This document shows positions 40,061 to 47,649 of a stretch of 47,649 nucleotides of DNA, piece by piece. A program made the translations under genes and the position numbers. The notes under the pieces are model-generated. The model saw only the letters and a program-made list of their open reading frames with translations. It was not told the DNA's origin and did no database searches. The DNA is from Halolamina pelagica (GTDB taxonomy: Archaea > Halobacteriota > Halobacteria > Halobacteriales > Haloferacaceae), in the NCBI RefSeq assembly GCF_900115675.1, contig NZ_FOXI01000016.1, forward strand, positions 1 through 47,649, read 5' to 3'. How positions within the stretch are numbered: position 1 is the first letter of the stretch; each line of letters begins with the position of its first letter.

Positions 40061-42934
40061 TCAATCGGCGTGTGCGGTCGTGACCGGCGCGTGGTCGTCG
40101 ATCAGGGCGGCGAACAGCTTGCGCTGGACGGTCCGGACGTGCTGGTAGAACCCCTGCGGCGAGATGTCCAGCGACTCGGCCACCTCCTCGCCGGTGAGGC
40201 GCCTGGGCGTCTCGAAGAAGCCGCTGTAGTACGCCGTCTCCAACACCTCCAGTTGGCGGTCGGTCAGGCGCTCGAGCACCGAGGCGTAGAACCCGTGTTC
40301 GGAGGCCTGCTCTCTGGTCTGTTTGGCGGTGAGCTCCACCTCGCCGAAGCGCTCGCGCAGGAACTGGCTGACGTGTCTGGTGTCGACGCTGCCGGGCACG
40401 TCGATGGTGAGCTCCGTCCCGGACCCGGTCGCCGCGGCGGTCTGGAGGATGGCGCCGTGGTCGGCCAGTTCGGTCGCGAGAAACGGCTTCGAGAGCTGGA
40501 GCCGGACCACGCCGCCGGTCTCGCCGCCGCGGATCTCCTGGACGTCGTCGACCAACACGAGCCCCGCCGCGGCGTCGACGACGCTGTCGACGGGTGCGTC
40601 CTCGACGGTGACGAACACGTAGTTCCCGTTCGCCGTCTGCTGGACGCCGCCCTCGTAGCTGAGCGTGCAGTCCGCGGCGCCGGCCAACTGCGTGAGGACG
40701 AACGAGCGGTCGGACACCGCGTAGTCGACGCGGGTCATCGACGTGGTGAGCAGCGCGCGCTTGCGCTCGCTGGCGCTGATGGCCGACGCGATGGTCTCCC
40801 CGAGTTCGCCGAGCACCGTCCGAACGGGGTCGTCGAACGCGTCCGGGGTCTCGGCGTACACCGTCAGGACGCCGTAGGTGAGATCGTTGTACACCAGCGG
40901 AATGCTCAGCACCGAGAGGAAGTCCCGGGAGATGGCGGCCTTCCGCCACGGCGCCGCCCGGAGGTCGGCGGCGACGTTCGACACCAGCGTCACCTCCCCG
41001 GTCGCGGCGGCTCGGCCCGCCGGCTCGACGCCGTCGGCAGCGACCGGGAACGACTGGCTGTCGATGTACCCCTCCTCGGCGCCGGCCCACGTCGCCGGGT
41101 TGACGGTCTCGGTCGCCGCGTCGACGGTGCCGATCCACGCGAACCGGAAGCGGTCCTCGGCGGTCAGCCGCTCGCAGACGGTGTGGTCGATCTCCTCCCT
41201 GGTCTCCGAGCGGACGAGCGCCCCGTCGATCTCCCGGATCGTCTCGTTGATGCGGTTGAGTGTGGTGAGCTGCTCGTTCCGGTGTTGGAGCTCGCGGTCC
41301 TGCTCGCGGAGCTGGGACTCGCGGCTGACGCGGTCGAGCGCGGCCTCGGCCGTCGCGGCCAGCAGGTCCGCCAGTTCGCGGGTCACGTCGTCGAACGCGC
41401 CGACCTCGGTGGTGCCGGCGATGAACACGCCGTGGTTGCCGAGCGGGATGTACGCCGCGCTCCGGAGGTCGGTCGCGGGGTTCTGGAGCCGATCGTCGGC
41501 GTGCACGTCGTCGAAGAAGAGCGCCTCGTCCTCAACGAAGCTGTGGCTCGTCAGGTCGCGCCCGTCGGCGTGGACGGTCGGCAGGGGGCCGTTGGCTTCC
41601 CGCATCCCCGGTGACTGGGCGGCGGGCTGGAGGTGGTTGTCGTCGGCGTCGAACAGGTAGACGGCGCCCGCGTCGAGATCGAGCACCGACGCCGTGTCGT
41701 CGACGACGTGCTGGGCGATCTCCTGGTGGGTCTCGGCGTAGAGGAAGTCCCGGGCGGTCTCTTGGAGCGTGGCCAGCGCCTGCTCGCGCTGCTTGCGCTT
41801 GGTGATGTCGCGACAGCTGTACAGCAGCGTCCCGTCCTGAATCGACACCTCGCGGACGTTGACCAGCAGCGTGTGTTCACGGCCGGCCTTGTCGGTCGCG
41901 GTGATCTCGATGTTCTTCAGCACGCCCGTCTCGGCGAGCGCCTCGCGGTCGAACAGGTCGTCGCCGAGCAGTTCGTCGATCGTCCCCAGCTCCCGGATCT
42001 CGTCGGCGGTGTAGCCGAAGATGAAGTGGACGTTCGGACAGACGTACGTGTACTCGCCGTCCTCGTCGGTCATGAGGACGGTGTCGGTCATGTTGTTGAG
42101 CGTGACGCGGTGGAGCTCCTCGGACTGCCGGAGCTCGCGTTCGAGGTCGACGCGGTCGCCGATGTCCATCCCGTCGACCACGATGGAGACCAGCCGCCCC
42201 CGCTCGTCCTTCACGGGGCGGACCGAGAGCTCGAACACGCGGTCGCCTGTGACGCCGTCGCGGGTGACGACCGCCTGGCCGAACTCGCCGTTCCTGGCCG
42301 TCTCGACGAGCCGTCGAACGTCGGCCGCGGCGGTGTCGTCGTCGGGCCACCACGGGAGCGTCCAGAACGGTTGCCCGACGACGGCGTCGGTGTCCGCGTC
42401 GACCATCTCCCGGGCGACCCCGTTGACCCGCGTGAGCGTCCCGTCCGGGTCGAGTACCCAGGTCGCGGTTCGGGCGTCGTCGAACGTGGCGTCGAACTGG
42501 CGGGCGCGGTCGCGCCGGGTCCGCTTGCGCTGGGCGGCGCGAATCGCCTCCTCGGTTCGCCCGAGCGTGTCCTCGACGACCTCGTCGAGCGGGCCGTCGA
42601 CGACCACGTAGTCGGTGACGCCCGCCTCGATCGCCTCGCTGGCGAGCGATTCGCTGCCCGCGGCGGTCCCGAGGAGGACGGGGAGCGTCGTCGTCGTGTC
42701 GCGGATCCCGCGGACGAGGTCGATCCCGGTCGAGTCCCCGACCTCCCGGGCGGTGAGGACGGCGTCGACGGCGTCCGTCCGAACGAGTTCGAGTGCGGCC
42801 GGGGCCGTGTCGACGGCGTCGACAGTGCTGTCCGTCCGGCTCCGCAGCGCGTCGGCGACGGCGGTCGTCCAGTCGGTCTCGCCGACCACGGCGACCCGCG
42901 AGTCGTCGAGGACGGTGTCGGATAGCGAGGGCAT
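40061..42934 (-). CDS. Bat-type sensor/transcription regulator (receiver-PAS-PAS-GAF-GAF-HTH10)
   Basis: A 957-residue protein from ATG 42934 (MPSLSDTVL). Domains: a receiver-like module (about 10-125), PAS 145-275, PAS 278-390, GAF 390-540, GAF 560-720, a Bat-specific region 725-880, and an HTH_10 at 888-945 (RQLEVLETAYYSGFFETPRR with LTGEEVAESLDISPQGFYQH). The receiver lacks the phosphoacceptor: the expected Asp after the third strand (VDAVLTAREV) is Ala62. It is therefore probably not phosphorylated, and input likely comes through the PAS/GAF domains. Haloarchaeal relatives include Bat, which senses light and oxygen. Targets here are unknown; gdhA and the acetate genes are the nearest candidates. 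Confidence 0.92.
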   Translation of the reverse strand: MPSLSDTVLDDSRVAVVGETDWTTAVADALRSRTDSTVDAVDTAPAALELVRTDAVDAVLTAREVGDSTGIDLVRGIRDTTTTLPVLLGTAAGSESLASEAIEAGVTDYVVVDGPLDEVVEDTLGRTEEAIRAAQRKRTRRDRARQFDATFDDARTATWVLDPDGTLTRVNGVAREMVDADTDAVVGQPFWTLPWWPDDDTAAADVRRLVETARNGEFGQAVVTRDGVTGDRVFELSVRPVKDERGRLVSIVVDGMDIGDRVDLERELRQSEELHRVTLNNMTDTVLMTDEDGEYTYVCPNVHFIFGYTADEIRELGTIDELLGDDLFDREALAETGVLKNIEITATDKAGREHTLLVNVREVSIQDGTLLYSCRDITKRKQREQALATLQETARDFLYAETHQEIAQHVVDDTASVLDLDAGAVYLFDADDNHLQPAAQSPGMREANGPLPTVHADGRDLTSHSFVEDEALFFDDVHADDRLQNPATDLRSAAYIPLGNHGVFIAGTTEVGAFDDVTRELADLLAATAEAALDRVSRESQLREQDRELQHRNEQLTTLNRINETIREIDGALVRSETREEIDHTVCERLTAEDRFRFAWIGTVDAATETVNPATWAGAEEGYIDSQSFPVAADGVEPAGRAAATGEVTLVSNVAADLRAAPWRKAAISRDFLSVLSIPLVYNDLTYGVLTVYAETPDAFDDPVRTVLGELGETIASAISASERKRALLTTSMTRVDYAVSDRSFVLTQLAGAADCTLSYEGGVQQTANGNYVFVTVEDAPVDSVVDAAAGLVLVDDVQEIRGGETGGVVRLQLSKPFLATELADHGAILQTAAATGSGTELTIDVPGSVDTRHVSQFLRERFGEVELTAKQTREQASEHGFYASVLERLTDRQLEVLETAYYSGFFETPRRLTGEEVAESLDISPQGFYQHVRTVQRKLFAALIDDHAPVTTAHAD

Positions 42935-43128
42935 GTTGGGGGTTCGACGCCGCCGGTGACGGCTCGGCGGCCGTGTGTTCCCGACGGTAGTCGCCCGGCG
43001 ATGAAAACGTCGTTGTTTAACTATCAACCTTCGTGATCGACCGTTCTTTCGATACCAACGTGTCCCCTGCGACCATACCTCACACGGCGACCGGAGACAT
43101 TTACCCCCGCCCGGGCGCTACACCGCGT

Positions 43129-43326
43129 ATGCTCGACACCCGGCGCGGTCGGTTCGTCCTCCTCGCCCTCGGGATCACCACGGTCGCGTTCCCGTTGGCG
43201 ATCCTGTTCACGCCGCCGGACCCGTACACGCAACTGGTCGTCGCCGGCGGCGTGGTGGCGATCGCGCTCACGGCGGCGAACCTCCTCAGCCACCCGACGG
43301 TGTACGGATGGTTCCAGAAGGAGTGA
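43129..43326 (+). CDS. Small two-helix membrane protein
   Basis: A 65-residue protein from ATG 43129 (MLDTRRGRFVLLALGITTVA). Two hydrophobic segments (about 9-27 and 35-52), with PPDPYTQ between them. It is divergent from the Bat-type regulator with 194 bp between the starts. That region has an AT-rich box (complement GTTAAACAAC, about 43011-43020) that may serve the regulator. Function unknown. Confidence 0.68.
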   Translation: MLDTRRGRFVLLALGITTVAFPLAILFTPPDPYTQLVVAGGVVAIALTAANLLSHPTVYGWFQKE

Positions 43327-43344
43327 GCGGTCGGCCGCGGGGGC

Positions 43345-43743
43345 TCAGTCGTCGTGGGGGCCGGCCGGCCCGCCCGGCTCGTCCGGTCCGCGTGGGCCGT
43401 GGGTGCCGAGGCCGATCGTGACGCGGTCGCCCTCCGGCTCCGGCTCGATCTCGACCCCGTCCTCGAACCGGACGAAGGAGAGGTAGAACGGCTCGCCACA
43501 GCCCTCGTCGGGGGCGTCTGCGCCCGCCGGGAGGTCGTCCCCGGAGAGCAGTAGCTCCCCGTCGCCGCAGACGATCCGGACGCCGTCGATGCCCGCCGCG
43601 TCCTCGAACGGCTCGTCCGGGTCGACGTAGTTCCATCCGGAAAGCGGGTAGGGCGTGACGCTCTTGTCCGCGAGATACCCCTCGCGCTCGAGTTCGTGGA
43701 CTGCGCCACAGCACGGGCAGTAGTAGGTGACGGGGTAGGACAT
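43345..43743 (-). CDS. Haloarchaeal protein with N-terminal zinc-binding CPCCG motif
   Basis: A 132-residue acidic protein. MSYPVTYYCPCCGAVHELERE gives a CxxC-type knuckle, and a further Cys pair lies at IVCGDGELLLSG and DEGCGEPFYL, which could complete a zinc site. The tail is Gly/Pro/Asp-rich. Function unknown. It is convergent with the 43129 gene (18 nt between stops) and begins 60 nt from the UspA stop. Confidence 0.72.
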   Translation of the reverse strand: MSYPVTYYCPCCGAVHELEREGYLADKSVTPYPLSGWNYVDPDEPFEDAAGIDGVRIVCGDGELLLSGDDLPAGADAPDEGCGEPFYLSFVRFEDGVEIEPEPEGDRVTIGLGTHGPRGPDEPGGPAGPHDD

Positions 43744-43803
43744 ACGCGGAACGAGGCGCGCGAGGGGGACGTGCCTTTCGGCGGCGTCACCCCCCGGCCG
43801 GAC

Positions 43804-44265
43804 TCACTCCTCCCCTCGCGCGTCGACGACCAACACGGGGATCTGCGTCTTCCGGAGGACCTGCTCGGCGACGCTGCCGAGCAGCGCCCGGGAGATCCCC
43901 GAGCGGCCGTGGCTCCCCATCACGACCAGGTCGGCGCCGAGTTCGTCGATGGCGTTGCGGATGGCCCGTGCCGGCTGGCCGGCGCGGACGTGCTCCTCGG
44001 CGGGCACCCCCGCGGATTCGGCGGCGTCGGCAACGTAGCCCGTCGCCTCGTCGGCGGCCTGTTTCACCTCGGGCATGTCGTCGAGGTGGCCCTGCCGGAT
44101 GCGGTCGACCTGCTCGGTGCCCAGCGAGTAGTTCACCGCGTCCACGTCGATGACGTAGAGCGCGTGGACGGTGGCGTCGTACTTCGCGGCGAGGTCGACC
44201 GCGCGGTCCACGGCGGCCTCGGCGGTGTCGCTTCCGTCGGTCGGAACGAGGATGTTGTCGTACAT
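43804..44265 (-). CDS. Universal stress protein (UspA family) in the acetate operon
   Basis: A 153-residue Usp: MYDNILVPTDGSDTAEAAVD at the N-terminus and VMGSHGRSGISRALLGSVAEQVL with PVLVVDARG at the end, giving the complete ATP-binding G2xG9xG pattern. It starts 3 nt after the symporter stop and ends the operon acs-DUF4212-symporter-usp. Usp genes next to transporters are thought to tune uptake to energy state; that role here is inference. Confidence 0.92.
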   Translation of the reverse strand: MYDNILVPTDGSDTAEAAVDRAVDLAAKYDATVHALYVIDVDAVNYSLGTEQVDRIRQGHLDDMPEVKQAADEATGYVADAAESAGVPAEEHVRAGQPARAIRNAIDELGADLVVMGSHGRSGISRALLGSVAEQVLRKTQIPVLVVDARGEE

Positions 44266-44268
44266 GGA

Positions 44269-45918
44269 TCAGTCGTCCGCGGGGGTCTCGCCCCCGTCGG
44301 TCGCGACGTCTTCGGCGCTCTCCTGGCGGGACATCGGCTCGGGGCTGTGACACTGCCGGACCATGCGTTTGGTGTCCTCGGGCGGCTCCTCGGTGAGCCG
44401 GGAGACGACGATGGTGATCGCGAACACCAGCGGCGTCCCCACGAGCGCGGCGCCGATGGCCGGGAACACCTGTCCGTAGAGGTCACTGAACGGCACGATC
44501 AGGTCGTTGACCACCGCGGCGATCCAGACCAGCAGGCCGACGCTCATGCCCGCGAGCGCGCCCTGTCGGTTGGTCTTCTCCCACCAGAGCCCGAGGAAGA
44601 ACATCGGGAACAGCACGATCGCCGCGAGCGAGAACGCCAGCGCGACCAGTTCGCCGACCAGCGCGGGCGGGTCGAGCGCGGTGAGCGTGACGATCGCCCC
44701 GAGGACGACGATGGTCCCCCGGCCGACCAGCACCTGTTCGCGCTGGGTCGCGTCGGGGTTGATGATGTTGGTGTAGATGTCGTGTGAGACCGCCGAGGAG
44801 GCCGTGATGAACAGGCCCGCGGTCGTCGCGATGGCGGCGGCGATCCCGCCGGCGGCGACGAGGCCGACGAACCACGTCGGAAGGTTCGAGAGCTGGGCGG
44901 CCAGCACGACGATCAGGTCACCCTCGCCGCCGGACATCCCGCCCTCGGCGGCGTAGGTCGGGCCGTACTGGGAGGCGTCGTAGAGGTCGACGCCGAACGC
45001 CGCCAGCGCGGGCGCGCCCCAGTACAGCAGCATGATGAAGAACAGCCCCCAGACCGTCGAGTGGCGGGCGGTCCTCTCGTTCTCGACGGTGTAGAACCGC
45101 ACGAGCACGTGCGGGAGGCCGCAGGTTCCGAACACCAGCGAGAACGCGGTGGCGACCCAGAGGAAGAACGACGAGTTCGCGAACGGTTCGGAGAACTCGC
45201 TGTTGAGGTCGTTGATCAGCGCCCCGTACTCGATCTGGGGCAGGACGGTCGAGTAGTCGCCGGTGAAGCCGACGACGTACACCGCCGCGAGGAAGGCGAC
45301 GATGAGGATGACGTACTGCACGGCCATGTTCTTGGTCGCGCCCATCATCCCCGAGAGGCTCAGGTACGCGACGGTGATCGCCATCATGATGACCACCATC
45401 GTCACGTAGTCGGTGCCGAACACGTAGAGGCCGACCAGCCCCATCCCGCGGGCCTGCCCGACCGAGTAGACGAAGCCGATCAGGATCGTCGTCAGCGCGC
45501 CCATCGCGCGGGCGGTGTCGGAGTTGAAGCGGTCGCCGACGAAGTCCGGCGCGGTGTACTTCCCGAACCGCCGCATCTGGGCGGCGAGGAAGATGAGCAA
45601 CACGAAGTAGCCTGCGGTCCAGCCGATGATGAACGCCAGCCCGTAGAACCCGGAGAGGGCGACCAGCCCGGCCAGGCCGAGGAAGGAGGCGGCGGACATC
45701 CAGTTGGCGCCGATCGCCATCCCGTTCTCCACGTTGCCGATCGAGCGCCCGGCGACCCACATCCCCTCGGTGTCGGCCACCTTGAACAGGTAGCCGACGA
45801 CGAGGAACAGCGCCAGCATCGCGATCACCAGCACCGCCGGGATCGGCTTGAACGAGATGTCCAGCGCCTCCGGCAGGAGTTCGCTCGACTGCAGCGCCGC
45901 CGCGGCGAGCGCGTTCAT
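44269..45918 (-). CDS. actP: Sodium:solute symporter, acetate permease (ActP)-like
   Basis: A 549-residue SSS-family protein with about 13-14 membrane helices. Helix-1 region AIGANWMSAASFLGLAGLVALSG, the pattern FGTCGLPHVLVRFYTV, and AAIATTAGLFITASSAVSHDIY match the cation/acetate symporter group. The C-terminus is soluble and acidic. Its ATG overlaps the TGA of the DUF4212 gene (ATGA at 45915-45918), as is usual for these two-subunit symporters. With acetyl-CoA synthetase upstream, acetate (or a related short acid) is the likely substrate. Confidence 0.93.
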   Translation of the reverse strand: MNALAAAALQSSELLPEALDISFKPIPAVLVIAMLALFLVVGYLFKVADTEGMWVAGRSIGNVENGMAIGANWMSAASFLGLAGLVALSGFYGLAFIIGWTAGYFVLLIFLAAQMRRFGKYTAPDFVGDRFNSDTARAMGALTTILIGFVYSVGQARGMGLVGLYVFGTDYVTMVVIMMAITVAYLSLSGMMGATKNMAVQYVILIVAFLAAVYVVGFTGDYSTVLPQIEYGALINDLNSEFSEPFANSSFFLWVATAFSLVFGTCGLPHVLVRFYTVENERTARHSTVWGLFFIMLLYWGAPALAAFGVDLYDASQYGPTYAAEGGMSGGEGDLIVVLAAQLSNLPTWFVGLVAAGGIAAAIATTAGLFITASSAVSHDIYTNIINPDATQREQVLVGRGTIVVLGAIVTLTALDPPALVGELVALAFSLAAIVLFPMFFLGLWWEKTNRQGALAGMSVGLLVWIAAVVNDLIVPFSDLYGQVFPAIGAALVGTPLVFAITIVVSRLTEEPPEDTKRMVRQCHSPEPMSRQESAEDVATDGGETPADD

Positions 45919-46439
45919 ACGTCCTCACCCCCGTCGGCGGCGACGCTCTCGTCGGGCTCCGACCCGCCGCCGGAGCCGGCGTCGACGGTCTCGGAGTGGT
46001 CGATGCCGTACTTCTCGTCGAGTCTGTCCCGCCGCCGCGAGTAGATGAACGCCAGCACGAGCGAACTCGTCGGCGCGACGAACGCGACCGTGAAGTAGTG
46101 CGCCGGGAACTGGATGACGGGTATCTCCTGGGTCATCAGTTCCGGCGCCAGGTAGGTCGCAACCACCGGCCCCCAAGTGAGCACCGTCCACGCGAGAAAG
46201 CCCGCCCACACCAGCTTCAGGTGGTCCCGCATGAACGGCGTGTTGGGACTCAGGATGTTGATCTCGGTCTCGAGGTAGTCCACCTCCGCCTCGCGCTCGG
46301 CGACGCCGCCGTGGGTCTCGTCGGACGGCGGCGACGGTCGGCCGCCGTCGGTCCCGCCGGCCGGCGGCGACGATCGGCCGCCGTCGGTGGCGAGGTCGTC
46401 GGTGTCGTCGTCCGGTTCGTGTGAGGTATTGTGTGTCAT
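45915..46439 (-). CDS. DUF4212 small subunit of sodium symporter
   Basis: A 174-residue protein. The N-terminal 60 residues are disordered, with an imperfect tandem repeat (TDGGRSSPP, TDGGRPSPP). The DUF4212 core has two membrane helices (about 83-104 and 113-140, LVWAGFLAWTVLTWGPVVAT, HYFTVAFVAPTSSLVLAFIY) and the amphipathic YLETEINILSPNTPFMRDHL. It pairs with the SSS subunit encoded next, with overlapping codons. It is 56 nt downstream of acs. Confidence 0.9.
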   Translation of the reverse strand: MTHNTSHEPDDDTDDLATDGGRSSPPAGGTDGGRPSPPSDETHGGVAEREAEVDYLETEINILSPNTPFMRDHLKLVWAGFLAWTVLTWGPVVATYLAPELMTQEIPVIQFPAHYFTVAFVAPTSSLVLAFIYSRRRDRLDEKYGIDHSETVDAGSGGGSEPDESVAADGGEDV

Positions 46440-46495
46440 AGATCGTGCGTGTGTCGGTCGTGGTCCGTTCGTGTTCGAAAAACGGTGCGTCGGGG

Positions 46496-47649
46496 TTACT
46501 GCTGTACGCTGTCCCGGATCTCCTCGACGATCTCGGGGTTGCGCAGGGTGGAGGTGTCGCCGAGTTCCTCGCCGTTGGCGATGTCCTCGAGCAGTCGGCG
46601 CATGATCTTCCCCGAGCGCGTCTTGGGCAGTTCGGGCGTGAAGATCACCTGTTCGGGGCGGGCGATCGGGCCGATCGCGTCCTCGACGCCCTGAACGATC
46701 GCCTCTCGGAGCTGTTCGGTCTCGTCGTAGCCGTCCTCGGTGATGACGTAGGCGTAGACGGCCTCGCCTTTCACGTCGTGATCGCCGCCCACCACGGCGG
46801 CCTCGGCGACGCCCTCGACGCCGACGATCGCCGACTCGATCTCCATCGTCCCGAGCCGATGCCCGGAGACGTTGAGCACGTCGTCCACGCGGCCCAGCAC
46901 CGTGATGTAGTCGTCCTCGTCGATCTTCGCCCCGTCCTCCGGGAAGTAGGTCCAGTCCTCGGGGTCGTCGCTCTCGATGTCGGAGTACTCGCGCCAGTAC
47001 TCGTCGATAAAGCGCTCGTCGTTCTGGTAGAGGGTCCGGAGCATCCCCGGCCAGGGCTTCTGGATCGTCAGATAGCCCGCCCGTCCGGGGTCGACCTCCT
47101 CACCGGTCGTGTCGAGGATCTCGGCATCGACGCCCGGGAGCGCCGGACCCGCGGAACCGGGCTTCATGTCCTTGACCCCTGGCAGCGTGGTGACCATCAT
47201 CCCGCCCGTCTCGGTCTGCCACCACGTGTCCACGACCGGGCAGGACTCGTCGCCGATGTGCTTGTAGTACCACTTCCAGGCGCGGGGGTTGATCGGCTCG
47301 CCCACGGTACCCAAGAGGCGCAGACTCGACAGATCGTGCGCGTCGGGGTACTCCGTCCCCCACTTCATGAACGCCCGGATCGCCGTCGGTGCCGTGTAGA
47401 GTTGCGTGGCCTCGTACTCCTCGACGATCTCCCAGAGACGGTCGCGCTCGGGGTAATCCGGGGTTCCCTCGTACATCATCGTCGTCGTCCCGAGCGCGAG
47501 CGGGCCGTAGACGATGTAGGAGTGGCCGGTGATCCAGCCGATGTCGGCCGAACAGAAGTACGTGTCCTCGGGCTTGATGTCCAGTACCGCGTGAGAAGTC
47601 CACGCCGCCCACGAGAGGTAGCCCCCCGTCGTGTGTTTGACGCCTTTCG
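46496..47649 (-). CDS. acs: Acetyl-CoA synthetase, C-terminal part (cut by window edge)
   Basis: About 383 residues are visible; the start lies to the right of the window. Motifs of AMP-forming acetyl-CoA synthetase appear in order: KGVKHTTGGYLSWAAWT, DIGWITGHSYIVYGPL, TVGEPINP, VDTWWQTETGG, WPGMLRTLY, DDVLNVSGHRLGTMEIESA, and PKTRSGKIMRRLL with the Lys acetylated in bacterial enzymes. It makes acetyl-CoA from acetate, ATP and CoA. The following symporter genes on the same strand make an uptake-plus-activation operon. Confidence 0.96.
   Translation of the reverse strand, partial: KGVKHTTGGYLSWAAWTSHAVLDIKPEDTYFCSADIGWITGHSYIVYGPLALGTTTMMYEGTPDYPERDRLWEIVEEYEATQLYTAPTAIRAFMKWGTEYPDAHDLSSLRLLGTVGEPINPRAWKWYYKHIGDESCPVVDTWWQTETGGMMVTTLPGVKDMKPGSAGPALPGVDAEILDTTGEEVDPGRAGYLTIQKPWPGMLRTLYQNDERFIDEYWREYSDIESDDPEDWTYFPEDGAKIDEDDYITVLGRVDDVLNVSGHRLGTMEIESAIVGVEGVAEAAVVGGDHDVKGEAVYAYVITEDGYDETEQLREAIVQGVEDAIGPIARPEQVIFTPELPKTRSGKIMRRLLEDIANGEELGDTSTLRNPEIVEEIRDSVQQ

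Overview
The window is a chromosomal segment of a halophilic archaeon (class Halobacteria). The evidence is the very high GC content, the acidic proteins, leaderless promoters with TATA-like boxes about 25-30 nt before start codons, and archaeal markers: proteasome alpha subunit, ribosomal protein S17e, F420 enzymes, RtcB/archease, HerA/NurA and a Bat-type HTH regulator. Genus cannot be fixed from this segment alone. There is no transposase, integrase, phage gene or CRISPR array. It reads as core chromosome with some unusual repeat DNA.

Layout. (1) 1-140: 3' end of a 5S rRNA gene followed by a strong hairpin. (2) 0.27-4.7 kb: a haloarchaeal HTH protein, YchF GTPase, and a ubiquitin-like/MoaD-like small modifier facing a tungsten/molybdenum aldehyde:ferredoxin oxidoreductase. 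(3) 4.9-10.5 kb: an aa3-type cytochrome oxidase operon (subunit II, a subunit I-III fusion, a subunit IV-like protein) and two membrane proteins. (4) 10.7-17.5 kb: tRNA-Glu(CTC), an amidohydrolase, proteasome alpha, a polysaccharide deacetylase, YqeC and MobA (molybdenum cofactor), a secreted SNase/lamin-tail lipoprotein, ThyX and S17e. (5) 17.5-27.3 kb: a flavin reductase, then a tight leftward operon cofD - TIM barrel - CitG-like - DUF447 - PAC2, and rightward cofE plus a Mer-like F420 enzyme, so this is an F420-centred region. (6) 27.3-31.1 kb: NurA and HerA repair genes. (7) 31.1-38.4 kb: UspA, a nitroreductase broken by an in-frame TAG, small membrane proteins, DUF502, archease, DoxX-like protein and RtcB, punctuated by three blocks of a structured tandem repeat. 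(8) 38.4-43.7 kb: glutamate dehydrogenase with a tiny zinc-ribbon partner, and a large PAS/GAF/HTH-10 regulator. (9) 43.8-47.6 kb: an acetate module (acetyl-CoA synthetase, symporter small subunit, SSS symporter, UspA) running off the right edge.

The most notable signals are not ordinary genes. First, a family of at least nine short two-stem elements lies in three clusters (31097-31380, 32710-32842, 35267-35470). Each cluster begins within a few bases of, or overlapping, the stop codon of a rightward gene, and the outer stems show compensatory base changes from unit to unit. Second, an identical 32-nt palindromic sequence lies in the same reading frame inside two unrelated genes (deacetylase and mobA) in opposite orientation, bracketing yqeC. 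Third, cofD is in a four-gene overlapping operon with CitG-like and DUF447 genes whose role in a halophile is unexplained.

Themes that tie genes together: molybdopterin/tungstopterin (MoaD-like, AOR, YqeC, MobA), F420 (CofD, CofE, Mer-like), RNA ligation (archease, RtcB), DNA end resection (NurA, HerA), and acetate/glutamate metabolism beside a sensor-type regulator.
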